Below are positions 35,912 to 43,773 of a DNA stretch of 64,000 bases, piece by piece. The DNA is from an uncultured Roseovarius sp. (GTDB lineage: Bacteria > Pseudomonadota > Alphaproteobacteria > Rhodobacterales > Rhodobacteraceae). A program made the position numbers and the translations under genes. The notes under the pieces are model-generated. The model made no database searches. It saw nothing but the letters and a program-made list of their open reading frames with translations, and had not been told where the DNA came from. Position 1 is the first letter of the stretch. Each line of letters starts with the position of its first letter. The stretch is taken from the NCBI GenBank assembly GCA_951812895.1, contig OX638333.1, positions 982,366 to 1,046,365 of the forward strand, given 5' to 3'.

Positions 35912-37086
35912 GAAAGAAGTGTTACAGTTTTTTCCATTTGGTTGATCATAACAGTCATCAATTGATCGCGGCCAGTCGTTAAGTGGTTTCTTGCGAACGT
36001 GTTATGCACAACCCCGATGAGTTACTGCATCATTGGCCGTGCGTCAAAGCCGCCATTCGCGCAGGTTGCAGCATTCGGTAAAATGGGCTCTCAATGGACG
36101 TCGGAGGCGGTGCAGCAGCGCTCTTGATTTCCAATGACCTGACCGTTGTGGACGGCCCATTCCGGACCTCCATCACGATGTCAAACGCCGCAGTGCAGCT
36201 TTCGCTTTGCCGCCATTCGTGCGTCGTGCAGCATTTTCATCATGATAATGACCGGGTCGCGGGACAAACCAGACTTGTGCAGTTGCGGCTAGTGCTGACG
36301 CGGCATTTCTTCGCAGCAGCAGCTAGTCATTTTCGGCAATGCAGCCTATTTCGCCGAAGCAGTCGTTGAAGCCCGCCATTTAACGCTAACTTCAAATCAC
36401 CTTTTCGTTGCAACTGGTTCGACTATCGAGCGGCGGGCCTTGCCTGTCTGACGTCAGCGCCCGTGCCATGAGAGCCTGAACAATGTCACACCTGCCGACG
36501 TCTACTTCGGGCGTGACAAAGCCACTCTGGAACAACGAGAAAGGATCAAACGACAGACGTTCGAAGCGCGGCGCTTGCATCACCCCAAACACGCTGCACA
36601 ATTACAGCACTCAGATGAGCCAAAAACTCTCTTAGTTCAGGACACATTTGAACCCAAGTACTCTGTCGACGGACACTCAAGAAACCAAAGGGAGTATCCT
36701 GTGGTGGTACATACCCGTTTCGTGCCCAATTTGGCGAGTGCTACAGCGCTTTGGTTTCTTCCTGATAGGTCCGAAACCGGCCAATGGACACTGACAAATC
36801 CACAATCCTCCCAAACTGTTTTTGCCAGATAGCAACGTGAAGGGACAGTGAAGTAAAACTGCATAATTGATAAAAAAATATAATTTTTCAAAATTATGAA
36901 GCTCTTGTTTACTCCCCCTACGCTGAGCGCGTGCAGACCGGTGGCTTTCGTAATGAGCCGAATGAGTGTTCTGAACCTGGATAAGGCAGGCGCTCGTTGA
37001 CGGTCCTGGGTCAGAAAAGAGAGGTCGGCACTTTCGATTTCTATCCCTGCAAGCGCTTTGGAAATATCGCAACAAGGAGGAAAAGA
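35912..37086. other. Long intergenic region with degenerate repeats
   Basis: About 1.2 kb separate the LacI gene from the TRAP binding-protein gene, divergent to each other. The part near 36040-36250 contains several copies of a degenerate motif like CCGCCATTCG(C/T)GC-(N)-TGCAGCATT, together with GGACGGCCCATTCCGGACC; related phrases occur elsewhere in the window. No open frame here has a ribosome-binding site or a recognised product. The last 150 bp, AT-rich, should hold the dctP promoter. TGTTACAG near 35920 may be half of a second LacI site. Confidence 0.45.
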
Positions 37087-38106
37087 ATGACCAAAATTAA
37101 AAAAATCGGCAAAGCTATATCCCAGATCGGGATTGTGGGTGCACTGACGCTTGGACTTGTTTCAGCCGCCGCTGCCGCCGACTTGCGGCTGAAGTTTGCA
37201 GGGAACTTGCCGGTTGATCACCAGGGCACGAAGGTGATGTATCAAATTGCCGAGGAAATCGAGGCTGCGGATGTCGGCCTGAAGGTGACGGTCTTTCCAG
37301 CAAACCAGTTGGGGTCTGGTGAAGAGCTATTGGAAGATACCATTCGCGGCAATGTCGATCTGATGATGGGCTTTATCTATGCGCACAAAGATCCGGCATT
37401 CGAAATCAACTCAATGCCTTATCTAGTCAGCAGCTGGGAAGACATGGACAAGACCGTTCGCAACAAGGAGTCGGCCTTTTTTGAGGTCATGTCCGAACAC
37501 ATGGGTGCTCTTGGTTTAATATTGTTTAACAACAATCCTGAGGGGTTTGCCAGTGTTGTTGCCAATCAGAAACCTGATGACTGGGCTGGGTTGGGATCAA
37601 AAGGTATGAACATTCGGGTATGGTCATCGGATGTCGTGAACAACACAATGAAGTCATTGGGTTACAACACGACAACCATGGCTTGGGCAGATATCTTTGC
37701 CGCCCTGCAGTCGGGGATCGTGGATGGTGCAATCTGCTGTACCAAGCAAGCAACCTATACGATTTTTGCCCAGAGCGACGTTGGCAAATACTATGTCTCG
37801 TACAATGCCTTCATGGAAATTTCGTCTTTCTACGGATCGCAGAAAACCTGGGACAAAATGAATGACGAACAGCGCGCAGTTGTACGTGCAGCATTCGACA
37901 AGGCATCGGACGAGTTCTTTGAATGGAACAAAGCAAACGATGCCAGCTTCGAGGCAAAGCTGATCGAATCTGGCTATGAGGTTCTCAATCCGAGCGAAGA
38001 AGAGCTTGCCGGGCTTCGCGACCACGTTCGCGCAACAATCTGGCCGCAAATGGCAGAGATTGTTGGTCAGGAAGTGATTGATCGCATCAAGGCCGACTTG
38101 GAATAA
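37087..38106 (+). CDS. TRAP transporter substrate-binding protein (DctP family)
   Basis: A protein of 339 residues. A Sec signal (ISQIGIVGALTLGLVSAAAAA) precedes the mature start ADLRLKFAGNLPVDHQGTKV. Family features are PANQLGSGEELLEDTIRGNVDLMMG and NIRVWSSDVVNNTMKSLGYN, the strand with the ligand-binding arginine, then AALQSGIVDGAICC. It binds an organic acid or related solute in the periplasm for a TRAP permease. The ATG at 37087 follows AAGGAGG. The permease genes are missing: only eight codons of a possible dctQ remain before a transposon, so this importer is probably non-functional unless a permease acts from elsewhere. Confidence 0.92.
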   Translation: MTKIKKIGKAISQIGIVGALTLGLVSAAAAADLRLKFAGNLPVDHQGTKVMYQIAEEIEAADVGLKVTVFPANQLGSGEELLEDTIRGNVDLMMGFIYAHKDPAFEINSMPYLVSSWEDMDKTVRNKESAFFEVMSEHMGALGLILFNNNPEGFASVVANQKPDDWAGLGSKGMNIRVWSSDVVNNTMKSLGYNTTTMAWADIFAALQSGIVDGAICCTKQATYTIFAQSDVGKYYVSYNAFMEISSFYGSQKTWDKMNDEQRAVVRAAFDKASDEFFEWNKANDASFEAKLIESGYEVLNPSEEELAGLRDHVRATIWPQMAEIVGQEVIDRIKADLE

Positions 38107-38121
38107 GTTACTCCCTGACTT

Positions 38122-38150
38122 GAGCGGGCATTGATTTGCCCGCTCTTTTT
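38122..38150 (+). terminator. Terminator-like hairpin after dctP
   Basis: GAGCGGGCA (38122-38130), a six-base loop, TGCCCGCTC (38137-38145), then five T. It lies between the binding protein and the truncated permease gene and would let the binding protein be made in excess. Confidence 0.88.
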
Positions 38151-38181
38151 CCAATTAGACATTATCGGGGGTGACGGGATT

Positions 38182-38205
38182 ATGACGGATCTTGCGCAAA
38201 ACTAT
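38182..38205 (+). pseudogene. Start of a TRAP small permease gene, cut off by a transposon
   Basis: GGGGGTGACGGGATT precedes ATG 38182, followed by eight codons (MTDLAQNY) running straight into the inverted repeat of the second IS1595-type element. The position after dctP, the ribosome-binding site and spacing suggest dctQ, but eight residues cannot prove it. The rest of dctQ and dctM is absent from the window. Confidence 0.5.
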
Positions 38206-38229
38206 GGGAATTATATACCAAAGTCACAT
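38206..38229 (+). repeat. Left terminal inverted repeat of the second IS1595-type element
   Basis: Begins GGGAATTATATACC and pairs with 42727-42750 with one mismatch. The tRNA-like gene starts 15 bp inside it. Confidence 0.92.
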
Positions 38230-38244
38230 ATCGATTGACAGTGC

Positions 38245-38333
38245 ATTCATAGTGCGGAATTGGTAGACGCAGCGGCCTTGTAAGCCGAAGTCCTAAGCGG
38301 GACGTGCCGGTTCGAATCCGGCTGCGGGTACGA
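38245..38333 (+). tRNA. tRNA-like gene, long variable arm, anticodon UGU
   Basis: A class II cloverleaf can be drawn. The D arm is GCGGAATTGGTAGACGC, nearly identical to tRNA-Leu. The anticodon loop is CTTGTAA, giving UGU (threonine codon ACA). The long variable arm is GTCC-TAAGC-GGAC, and the T arm GCCGG-TTCGAAT-CCGGC is perfect. The acceptor ATTCATA/TGCGGGT pairs only with three G-T pairs and one mismatch, and the end is CGA instead of CCA. A threonine anticodon on a leucine-type body is not normal. It could be a decayed or diverged tRNA, or a tRNA mimic carried by the transposon. Confidence 0.55.
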
Positions 38334-38522
38334 TGATCATTGTTTACCGAAGGGAAAGGAAATGGCTAATGCTCGGGAGCATTTAAAAATGCTGAATGAT
38401 GAATTAGAGCGCGTTCGGAGGCAAATAGCAGAGTTGAAAATCGAGGAAGCGTTGCTTGCGAAAATGCTTCGTCGTATGGGAGACGACAGCGCGAAGAAGA
38501 AGCCCACAAATCGTGCATTATA

Positions 38523-39683
38523 CCAAGCGCGAGAATTTCTGACTCTTTTAGGATTCCCAATCTGTGTTTGATCTGATTCAGTCTGGCAAAGGAGATTTGT
38601 CATGGGATCAGCAGTTCCACTTCGATGTGATTATACAGCGGTTGAGTTGCGTCGGTTGGCGCGTCGGTGCCGCGGCAATAGACAGATACGGCGGTTGCTT
38701 GCGCTGGCAGCGGTTTATGATGGGATGAACCGTACCGAAGCAGCGCGGGTTGGTGGGATGGATCGGCAGACGTTGCGCGACTGGGTTCATCAGTTCAATA
38801 CATACGGACCCGATGGTCTGACCAACGCCAAAGGGGCTGGTCGCCCTCGTTCGCTCAATGCCGAGCAAATGCTGATACTGGCTCAAATTGTCGAAACCGG
38901 GCCTAACCCACACACGGATGGCGTGGTTCGCTGGCGGTGTATTGACCTGGTTCGGGTCATCGCCGAACGGTTTGGCGTTGAATGTTCTGAGCGATCCATG
39001 TCGGATTATCTGGCCGAACTGGGCTTCTCCAATATCTCCGGTCGTCCCCGGCACCCCAAGCAGGATGCCCGTGTGATTGAGGCTTTCAAAAAAACTTCAC
39101 CGATACGCTCGCAGCACACGTAGCCGACCTGCCTGAAGGAACACCTGTCGAAATATGGTTTCAGGATGAGGCAAGGATTGGCCAAAAGAACGGTCAGGTG
39201 CGCATCTGGGCGAAACAAGGAACCCGGCCACGCCTGCCTGCCGATCAGCGCTATGACAACACCTATCTGTTCGGGGCTATCTGCCCGAAACGTGGAACGG
39301 GTGCAGCCCTCGTTCTTCCCAAAGCTAACACTGAGGCGATGCAATTGCATCTCGACGAGATCAGCAAATATGTTGCTCACAAAGCTCACGCCGTTGTTCT
39401 GATGGATCGGGCCGGATGGCACAGCACCAGCAAGTTAATCCTGCCGAAGAACCTGACAATCATCCTGCTGCCGTCAAAATCACCCGAACTCAACCCGGTT
39501 GAGAACATCTGGCAATATCTGCGTTCAAACTATCTCTCAAACCGCATCTTCAACGATTACAACGCCATCGTCGAGGCAGCCTGCGACGCATGGAACGCGC
39601 CGATCGAAAAACCCAAGACAATCAAATCAATCGGAATGAGGGAATGGGCTCATCCTTGATCGGTCAGTATTTCTCGCGCTTAG
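38523..39683 (+). mobile_element. IS630-type insertion sequence nested in the second IS1595-type element
   Basis: About 1161 bp, flanked by TA on both sides (38521-38522 and 39684-39685), the IS630 target. Inverted ends: C(C/T)AAGCGCGAGAA at 38523-38535 and its complement at 39671-39683, with further matches inward (CTGAC, AGGAT). It holds one transposase gene in two frames. Confidence 0.85.
38602..39659 (+). CDS. IS630-family transposase in two frames joined by a -1 shift
   Basis: The first frame (38602-39123, 173 residues) is the HTH part: RRLARRCRGNRQIRRLLALA and RQTLRDWVHQFNTYGPDGL. The second frame, one base back, carries the DDE domain: EIWFQDEARIGQKNG, AVVLMDRAGWHSTSKL and SPELNPVENIWQYLRSNY. 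The switch is best placed at the run of seven A at 39088-39094 (TTC-AAA-AAA-AC), where both frames match family sequence (KKNFTDTLAAHVADLPEG continues the protein). Slippage at such runs is known in insertion sequences, so the element may be active; a simple frameshift mutation is the alternative. Confidence 0.85.
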
Positions 39684-39940
39684 TATTAGGCGTCAAATCG
39701 GCTGTCCTGAATTTTGCGTTCGAAGCCAGTGGAGATGGCGTTACGACCGAAGAAATGCGCGATGCGGTTGAGCGGGCGATCCCCGAAGTCGCAAAAGACA
39801 CCGTGCGGTCAGTGCTCTCGCGATTGAAGAGCGACGGTGCTTTGGCTTTTGTAAGAGGGCGGTATTACGTGAAAGAGTTTGCGCCGCAGGAAGAAGACCG
39901 CCCTAATGTAACTCCCCTGCGTTCTGGTTAGTAACGGTCG

Positions 39941-39967
39941 GAGAGGCCGGGATTTTCCCGGCCTCTC
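39941..39967 (+). terminator. Strong hairpin after the winged-helix gene
   Basis: GAGAGGCCGGGA (39941-39952), loop TTT, TCCCGGCCTCTC (39956-39967): a perfect 12-bp stem without a T tract. It begins ten bases after the stop and ends four bases before the second tRNA-like gene. It may terminate the message or mark a processing site for the tRNA-like RNA. Confidence 0.6.
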
Positions 39968-39971
39968 CCAA

Positions 39972-40037
39972 GCGGTTAGTCTGGCATCGGACTCCAAATC
40001 TGACATGCCGAGGGTTCGATTCCCTTCGTCCGCTCCC
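39972..40037 (+). tRNA. tRNA-like sequence, anticodon CCA, lacking a D arm
   Basis: The anticodon arm TCGGA-CTCCAAA-TCTGA gives anticodon CCA (tryptophan) with the conserved T33 and A37. The T arm GAGGG-TTCGATT-CCCTT is good. The acceptor GCGGTTA/CGTCCGC pairs firmly only at the first four positions, and just eight bases (GTCTGGCA) replace the D arm. The end reads TCCC, not CCA. The total is about 66 nt. It is either a degraded tRNA-Trp-like gene or an unusual small tRNA mimic. It lies between the winged-helix gene and the convergent YQP gene. Confidence 0.45.
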
Positions 40038-40116
40038 TTTGGAAACGCAGATGCCTAAGCGGGACAGATCATTGCTTCCAACAAGCATGATGGCCTTGGA
40101 GACCCCTAAACGCACG

Positions 40117-40278
40117 TCAATTCGGTTTTCTTGCGTCATCCCGAATCAACTTGACAGGCTTGAGAACAGAATCTGCGAGTTCGTCAGGCGTTGCATCGAT
40201 TCTTACGTCTTCAAGCATTTCCTTCTTACCAGGTTGATAAGTATTTGGTCGCAGTCGGATTTCCGGTTTATCGGTCAT
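40117..40278 (-). CDS. Small YQP-motif protein, cargo of the second IS1595-type element
   Basis: A 53-residue frame, too short for usual gene calling. The ATG overlaps the stop of the methylase-HNH gene (ATGA, 40275-40278), a strong sign of translational coupling. The core TYQPGKKEMLEDVRIDATPD, then ELADSVLKPV, aligns with SYQPTKADMNKDISVPVKPE, then RLIKAVMKGG, in the 56-residue protein that ends the cargo operon of the first element. Conservation of both position and sequence, with different nuclease partners, shows that it is a real gene. The function is unknown. Confidence 0.72.
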   Translation of the reverse strand: MTDKPEIRLRPNTYQPGKKEMLEDVRIDATPDELADSVLKPVKLIRDDARKPN

Positions 40279-41693
40279 TGCGTTGCTCTCCATTCGGCCA
40301 TGGTGCGTCCACCCTTGCTTCGATTGCAGCCAGAGCAGAGCAGTTGCAGGTTATCGGGATGGTCCGTGCCGCCTTTTACACGCGGAAGAATGTGATCAAC
40401 TTCCATGACGCGGAACGGGAAGTGTGTTTTGCATCCGACGCAGACCCCTTCCTGTTCCCCGTAGAGCCTATGCCGATGGGTCCGGTAGTTGGGAAGTTCG
40501 CCAAGATCGGTGCGTTTCGGCGGCTCCGTCAAAGCCGTTGCACCGCCCCACAGACCGCGTTCCTCAGCAATTCGCTCATCCACCAGTTTGATGGCAAGCG
40601 GGGAGAGGTCAATCCCCGCCCATTGGCGCTGCAACCGGTCGGCGGCAACCAGCGTAGTTGCGCAACCGCAGAATGGATCGAGCACCAGATCGCCTTCGTC
40701 TGAACTGGCCTTGATGATCCGTTGCAGCAAAGCCAGCGGCTTCTGTGTGGGATAGCCCGTGCGTTCGCGGGCTTGAGAATTGACCGGCGGGATATCGACC
40801 CAAACATCGGGAGGCACCTGACCGGGGTTTGCTTCGAGATATCGCTTCAGGCGGGGCGTACCCTTTGATGTAAACAGGATCAGCCCCGCCTCGTGAAGCA
40901 AGTCCAGCCGCTTCAGAATACCGTCTTCCTTCAGATACCCGTGGATGAGACTACCATCAATCCAGCGGGCGTAATCACCGGTGCGCGGTACACTCCAGTG
41001 CCGCCCGATATCGGTTGGGTTCCAGCCCTGCCACGCGGTTCCGGCCTCGCCGTCGCTGACGCCAGGACCGGTGAGGTCGTCGCTGCTATATGCTCCTCTT
41101 TCGTCACTGTGGCGGTACTTTGAAGCGACATTCTGATCGCTGAGCGGTATCCGCACGGCGTTTCGGTGAATGTCCTGCCCGTAAAACAGAAGATGGTCCG
41201 CCGTTCGCCCGAAACGCCCACCATCGTTGTGATTGCCAATCCGTTTCCAGATCAGGTGATTACGAAACGCACTTTTGCTGAATAGCCCATCCATAAGCAC
41301 ACGCAGCCAATGCGCAGCAGTATCGTCACAATGCAGATAAACGCTGCCAGTGGGCTTCAACACCCGCCGCATTTCCAGAAGCCGCACGGCCATGAAGATC
41401 AGGTAGGATTGCATCGATTTGCCTTGGGCCTGACGCGCCGCCTCAATGACAGCGTAGGCTGCCGGGTTGCGGTCAGCCATCTCGCCGTGTTCGTACACAT
41501 CAACGTCATCCAGTGTCCATGTATCCTTGAACGCAGCGCCGGCCGCTTTTGAGCCTATCGGGGCCTCATAGGTACGGTTGGAGTTGAACGGCGGATCAAG
41601 GTAGATCAGGTCCACGCAGGCGTCGTTCATGCCGCGCAGGACGGCCAGATTGTCGCCGGTCCAGATTGTGCCGCTGGCGAAGTTCGCAGTCAT
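40275..41693 (-). CDS. Beta-class DNA methyltransferase fused to an HNH nuclease domain
   Basis: A protein of 472 residues. The catalytic motif VDLIYLDPPFNSNRTY comes first (about residue 30) and the AdoMet motif DLVLDPFCGCATTLVAADRL near residue 335, the beta-class order used by N6-adenine or N4-cytosine methylases. Residues about 415-465 form an HNH domain: CVGCKTHFPFRVMEVDHILP, then GGTDHPDNLQLLCSGCNRSK, with the two zinc CxxC pairs and the DH-N-N pattern. It may be a one-protein restriction-modification enzyme, or a methylase whose HNH acts in DNA mobility. The start overlaps the transposase stop (ATGA, 41690-41693). Confidence 0.88.
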   Translation of the reverse strand: MTANFASGTIWTGDNLAVLRGMNDACVDLIYLDPPFNSNRTYEAPIGSKAAGAAFKDTWTLDDVDVYEHGEMADRNPAAYAVIEAARQAQGKSMQSYLIFMAVRLLEMRRVLKPTGSVYLHCDDTAAHWLRVLMDGLFSKSAFRNHLIWKRIGNHNDGGRFGRTADHLLFYGQDIHRNAVRIPLSDQNVASKYRHSDERGAYSSDDLTGPGVSDGEAGTAWQGWNPTDIGRHWSVPRTGDYARWIDGSLIHGYLKEDGILKRLDLLHEAGLILFTSKGTPRLKRYLEANPGQVPPDVWVDIPPVNSQARERTGYPTQKPLALLQRIIKASSDEGDLVLDPFCGCATTLVAADRLQRQWAGIDLSPLAIKLVDERIAEERGLWGGATALTEPPKRTDLGELPNYRTHRHRLYGEQEGVCVGCKTHFPFRVMEVDHILPRVKGGTDHPDNLQLLCSGCNRSKGGRTMAEWRATQ

Positions 41694-42667
41694 GTCGCTG
41701 GTTTCGCGCCGCTGGCTAATCCTGTATGCGCAATTAAGTCGCTATACCGAAGACGCTTGCCAACCATACCCGCAGCCATTCGGCCCATCTGGTCAGCGGT
41801 ATCTTTGGACCGGATGTTGTGACGCCCGGAGAATTCAATCACATAGCGGTCAAGGTGCTTTGGTGACATCTTGTGGTACACACCATCATGACCACGTTTC
41901 AGACCGGACCAGAAACTTTCCATGCCGTTGGTGTGCGCCATGTCGCGGACATATTCGCCCACCGAATGCTTGACCGCCTCGTGCGGTCTGTCGATCCCTT
42001 TGTAGGCGCTGGCTTCGTCCGTGTAGACTTGTGCCCCTTCGGCGGTGTGATCGGTGACAAAGCCTTGAAGCGTTTCTGCGTCCGTCTTATGGACAACCTT
42101 GGCGACAACATGGTTAGTCTCGCGGTCTTTTGTTCCGGCCACAGCAGTTTTCCCTACAGCGCCACGACCCGCTTTTAGCTTCTTCTTGTTGTGCTTGTTC
42201 TTTTCCTTGCCGCCTATGTAGGTTTCATCGGCCTCAACAGGGCCGTTGAACAAAGGCTTTCCCGCCCTGTGCGCTTCTCTAAGGCGATGGGCCAAGTGCC
42301 AAGCGCTTTTCTGGGTGATCTCAAGGTCGCGATGCAGCTTCATGCTGGACACACCCTTGAGATTGGTTGTCACAAGGTAGATGGCGATTGCCCAAGTCTG
42401 ATAGCCAAGTTTCGTCCCTTGCATCACATTGCCCGTTTTGAGGCTGAACATCGGGCGGTCAGGGCAATCACGGCAGCGATGGGTCATCGTCTTGTGCTTG
42501 ATGTTTGATTGCACTTCAAAAGACCCGCAATGGGGACAATAGGGGCCGTCCGGCCATATTTTGCCCGCAAACCACTTTTTGGCAGCTGCGTCATCTGGGA
42601 ACATGCGAAGAAGTTGGATCAGGCTTATGCCTTCACGATCTGACTTGCCGGGTGCCTTATGCGCCAT
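41690..42667 (-). CDS. IS1595-family transposase, second copy
   Basis: A 325-residue protein, the same length as and closely similar to the transposase at 26976. The zinc ribbon is CPHCGSFEVQSN and HRCRDCPDRP. The DDE residues lie in GPVEADETYIGGKEKNKH, VYTDEASAYKGIDRPHEAVK and ESFWSGLKRGHDGVYHKMSP. It looks intact and may act on both elements, since the outer 13 bp of the ends agree. Confidence 0.95.
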   Translation of the reverse strand: MAHKAPGKSDREGISLIQLLRMFPDDAAAKKWFAGKIWPDGPYCPHCGSFEVQSNIKHKTMTHRCRDCPDRPMFSLKTGNVMQGTKLGYQTWAIAIYLVTTNLKGVSSMKLHRDLEITQKSAWHLAHRLREAHRAGKPLFNGPVEADETYIGGKEKNKHNKKKLKAGRGAVGKTAVAGTKDRETNHVVAKVVHKTDAETLQGFVTDHTAEGAQVYTDEASAYKGIDRPHEAVKHSVGEYVRDMAHTNGMESFWSGLKRGHDGVYHKMSPKHLDRYVIEFSGRHNIRSKDTADQMGRMAAGMVGKRLRYSDLIAHTGLASGAKPAT

Positions 42668-42726
42668 ATCTTGCCCTCCGTTGTGACTTTAATATAAACC
42701 ACCTTCGCAGTCAGGGCAAGCTTAAA

Positions 42727-42750
42727 ATGTGACTTTAGTATATAATTCCC
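42727..42750 (-). repeat. Right terminal inverted repeat of the second IS1595-type element
   Basis: The inverted partner of 38206-38229. It interrupts the 3' part of the ornithine cyclodeaminase-like gene read on the reverse strand. The transposase start lies 59 bp inside. Confidence 0.92.
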
Positions 42751-43620
42751 AAAAATAAAGGCGCTACGGTCGGTGGGCGTGCGCGAGCCTTTGATCTCGC
42801 CCAATATCAATTGTGAAAGATCTCCGTGGATCAGGGCTGAATCGCAAAGTTTGTTGGGCAAAGCAGCTTCCTGTTCCAGATCATCAATGATCACCCTGTC
42901 CAATGTGCCAAAACTTTCCCGCTTCCAAGGGGCGCCAAGGTCAACGATTGCGGCAAACGCCTGGGGTTTCATACCGGACGCATCCAGAAACGGTAGGGCC
43001 TCACCGGTATGCGTCACGGTCGTTACCAACAGGTCGCAATTCTCCACAACTTCTTGACCGTTCCTGCAGGGAGCAGAGGTCATGCCGTGTTGTGACGCCA
43101 GATCTGCAAGCTTGTCCTGGTTGACCTGCCCGCGTCCGAAATAGACCGCGTGTTTCAACGGAAAGATGTCGGAAAACGCGTTCAGATGGCTTTGTGCCTG
43201 AACCCCGCAACCCACAAAGCCAATCGTTTCGGCCTCGGGGTTTGCCATCTGCTTGGCGGCGGTCGCGCTGAGCGCAGCCGTGCGGACGGCGGTGATCCAA
43301 TTGCCGTCCATCACGGCGACAGGCAGTCCTGTCATACTGTCCAGCAAGGTCACAAGACCGTTTATCTGGGGGAGGCCCCTGGCCGTATTGTCGGGGTTCA
43401 GCACCACAGTCTTAACCGCCAAAAGCGACGGATCATCCATCGCCGCCAGGGCTGCCATCATGTACCGCTGATCATCCGGCGGGGTGAGAACCGCCTTGGG
43501 TGCGGCCCACGCCGTGCCCTCCTTGCTTGCGCGAACAACCTTCTCGATCCATTCGACGATCTCGTTCGTATCGAGGTCCAGCGCCTCAAGATCAACCTGC
43601 GACAAATAGGGTATGTTCAT
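42751..43620 (-). pseudogene. Ornithine cyclodeaminase/mu-crystallin family gene, 3' end lost to a transposon
   Basis: 290 residues remain, followed by a run of transposon-derived codons to a stop at 42625. Family blocks are PDDQRYMMAALAAMDDPSLL, GLPVAVMDGNWITAVRTAALSA, ETIGFVGCGVQAQSHLNAF (NAD site) and VDLGAPWKRESFGTLDRVII. The expected C-terminal helix after RTPTDRSAFIF is missing. Family enzymes turn ornithine into proline or reduce related imines and keto acids. It was the last gene of an operon with the binding protein, RidA and ureohydrolase genes. The remaining protein may be unstable. Confidence 0.88.
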
Positions 43621-43773
43621 GAATTTCGTCCCCCGGCCCGGTCGTCACGGGCCCCGCAGCCTTAAAGCGCGGCCCTTCGGCATCTCGACATCTGCCCTGG
43701 CAACGCAGTCTTAAAGCAGTCGCCAGTGCAAAACAGGCGGAACACAGGGAGGTCCCGCCCATTTTCACAGGAT

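Larger units (their letters stand above)
38362..39931 (+). pseudogene. Coiled-coil plus winged-helix protein gene split by IS630
   Basis: The N-terminal half (38362-38522) encodes about 53 residues forming a heptad-rich helix (KMLNDELERVRRQIAELKI) and a basic linker. The C-terminal half (39686-39931) encodes about 81 residues with a winged-helix look: AVLNFAFEASGDGVTTEEMR, then DTVRSVLSRLKSDGALAFVR and GRYYVKEF. The IS630 at 38523-39683 lies between. After removing it and one TA, the halves are one base out of frame, so another small change is present. It may have been a regulator of the transposon cargo. AAGGGAAAGG precedes the start. Confidence 0.65.
38206..42750 (-). mobile_element. Second IS1595-type transposon, with methylase-nuclease, tRNA-like and regulator cargo
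   Basis: The element is 4545 bp long including a nested IS630 (about 3.4 kb without it). Inverted ends at 38206-38229 and 42727-42750 match at 23 of 24 positions and share their first 13 bases (GGGAATTATATAC) with the element at 25462. Reverse-strand operon: transposase, methylase-HNH fusion, 53-residue YQP protein. Forward strand: a tRNA-like gene, a coiled-coil/winged-helix gene (split) and a second tRNA-like gene. The 8-bp flanks differ (AAAACTAT and AAAAATAA), and different broken genes lie outside each end, so DNA was probably deleted next to or between elements. Confidence 0.88.

Noticed and set aside
36094-36832. Short forward frames in the 1.2-kb gap before dctP
   Set aside because: They fall in degenerate repeat sequence, have no ribosome-binding sites and translate to low-quality peptides.
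40039-40703. Forward-strand frames opposite the methylase-HNH and YQP genes
   Set aside because: They oppose well-supported reverse-strand genes and have no recognisable product.
25462-42750. The two IS1595-type elements as ends of one large composite transposon
   Set aside because: The first element has its own perfect 8-bp target duplication, so it inserted alone; the outer flanks of the pair do not match.
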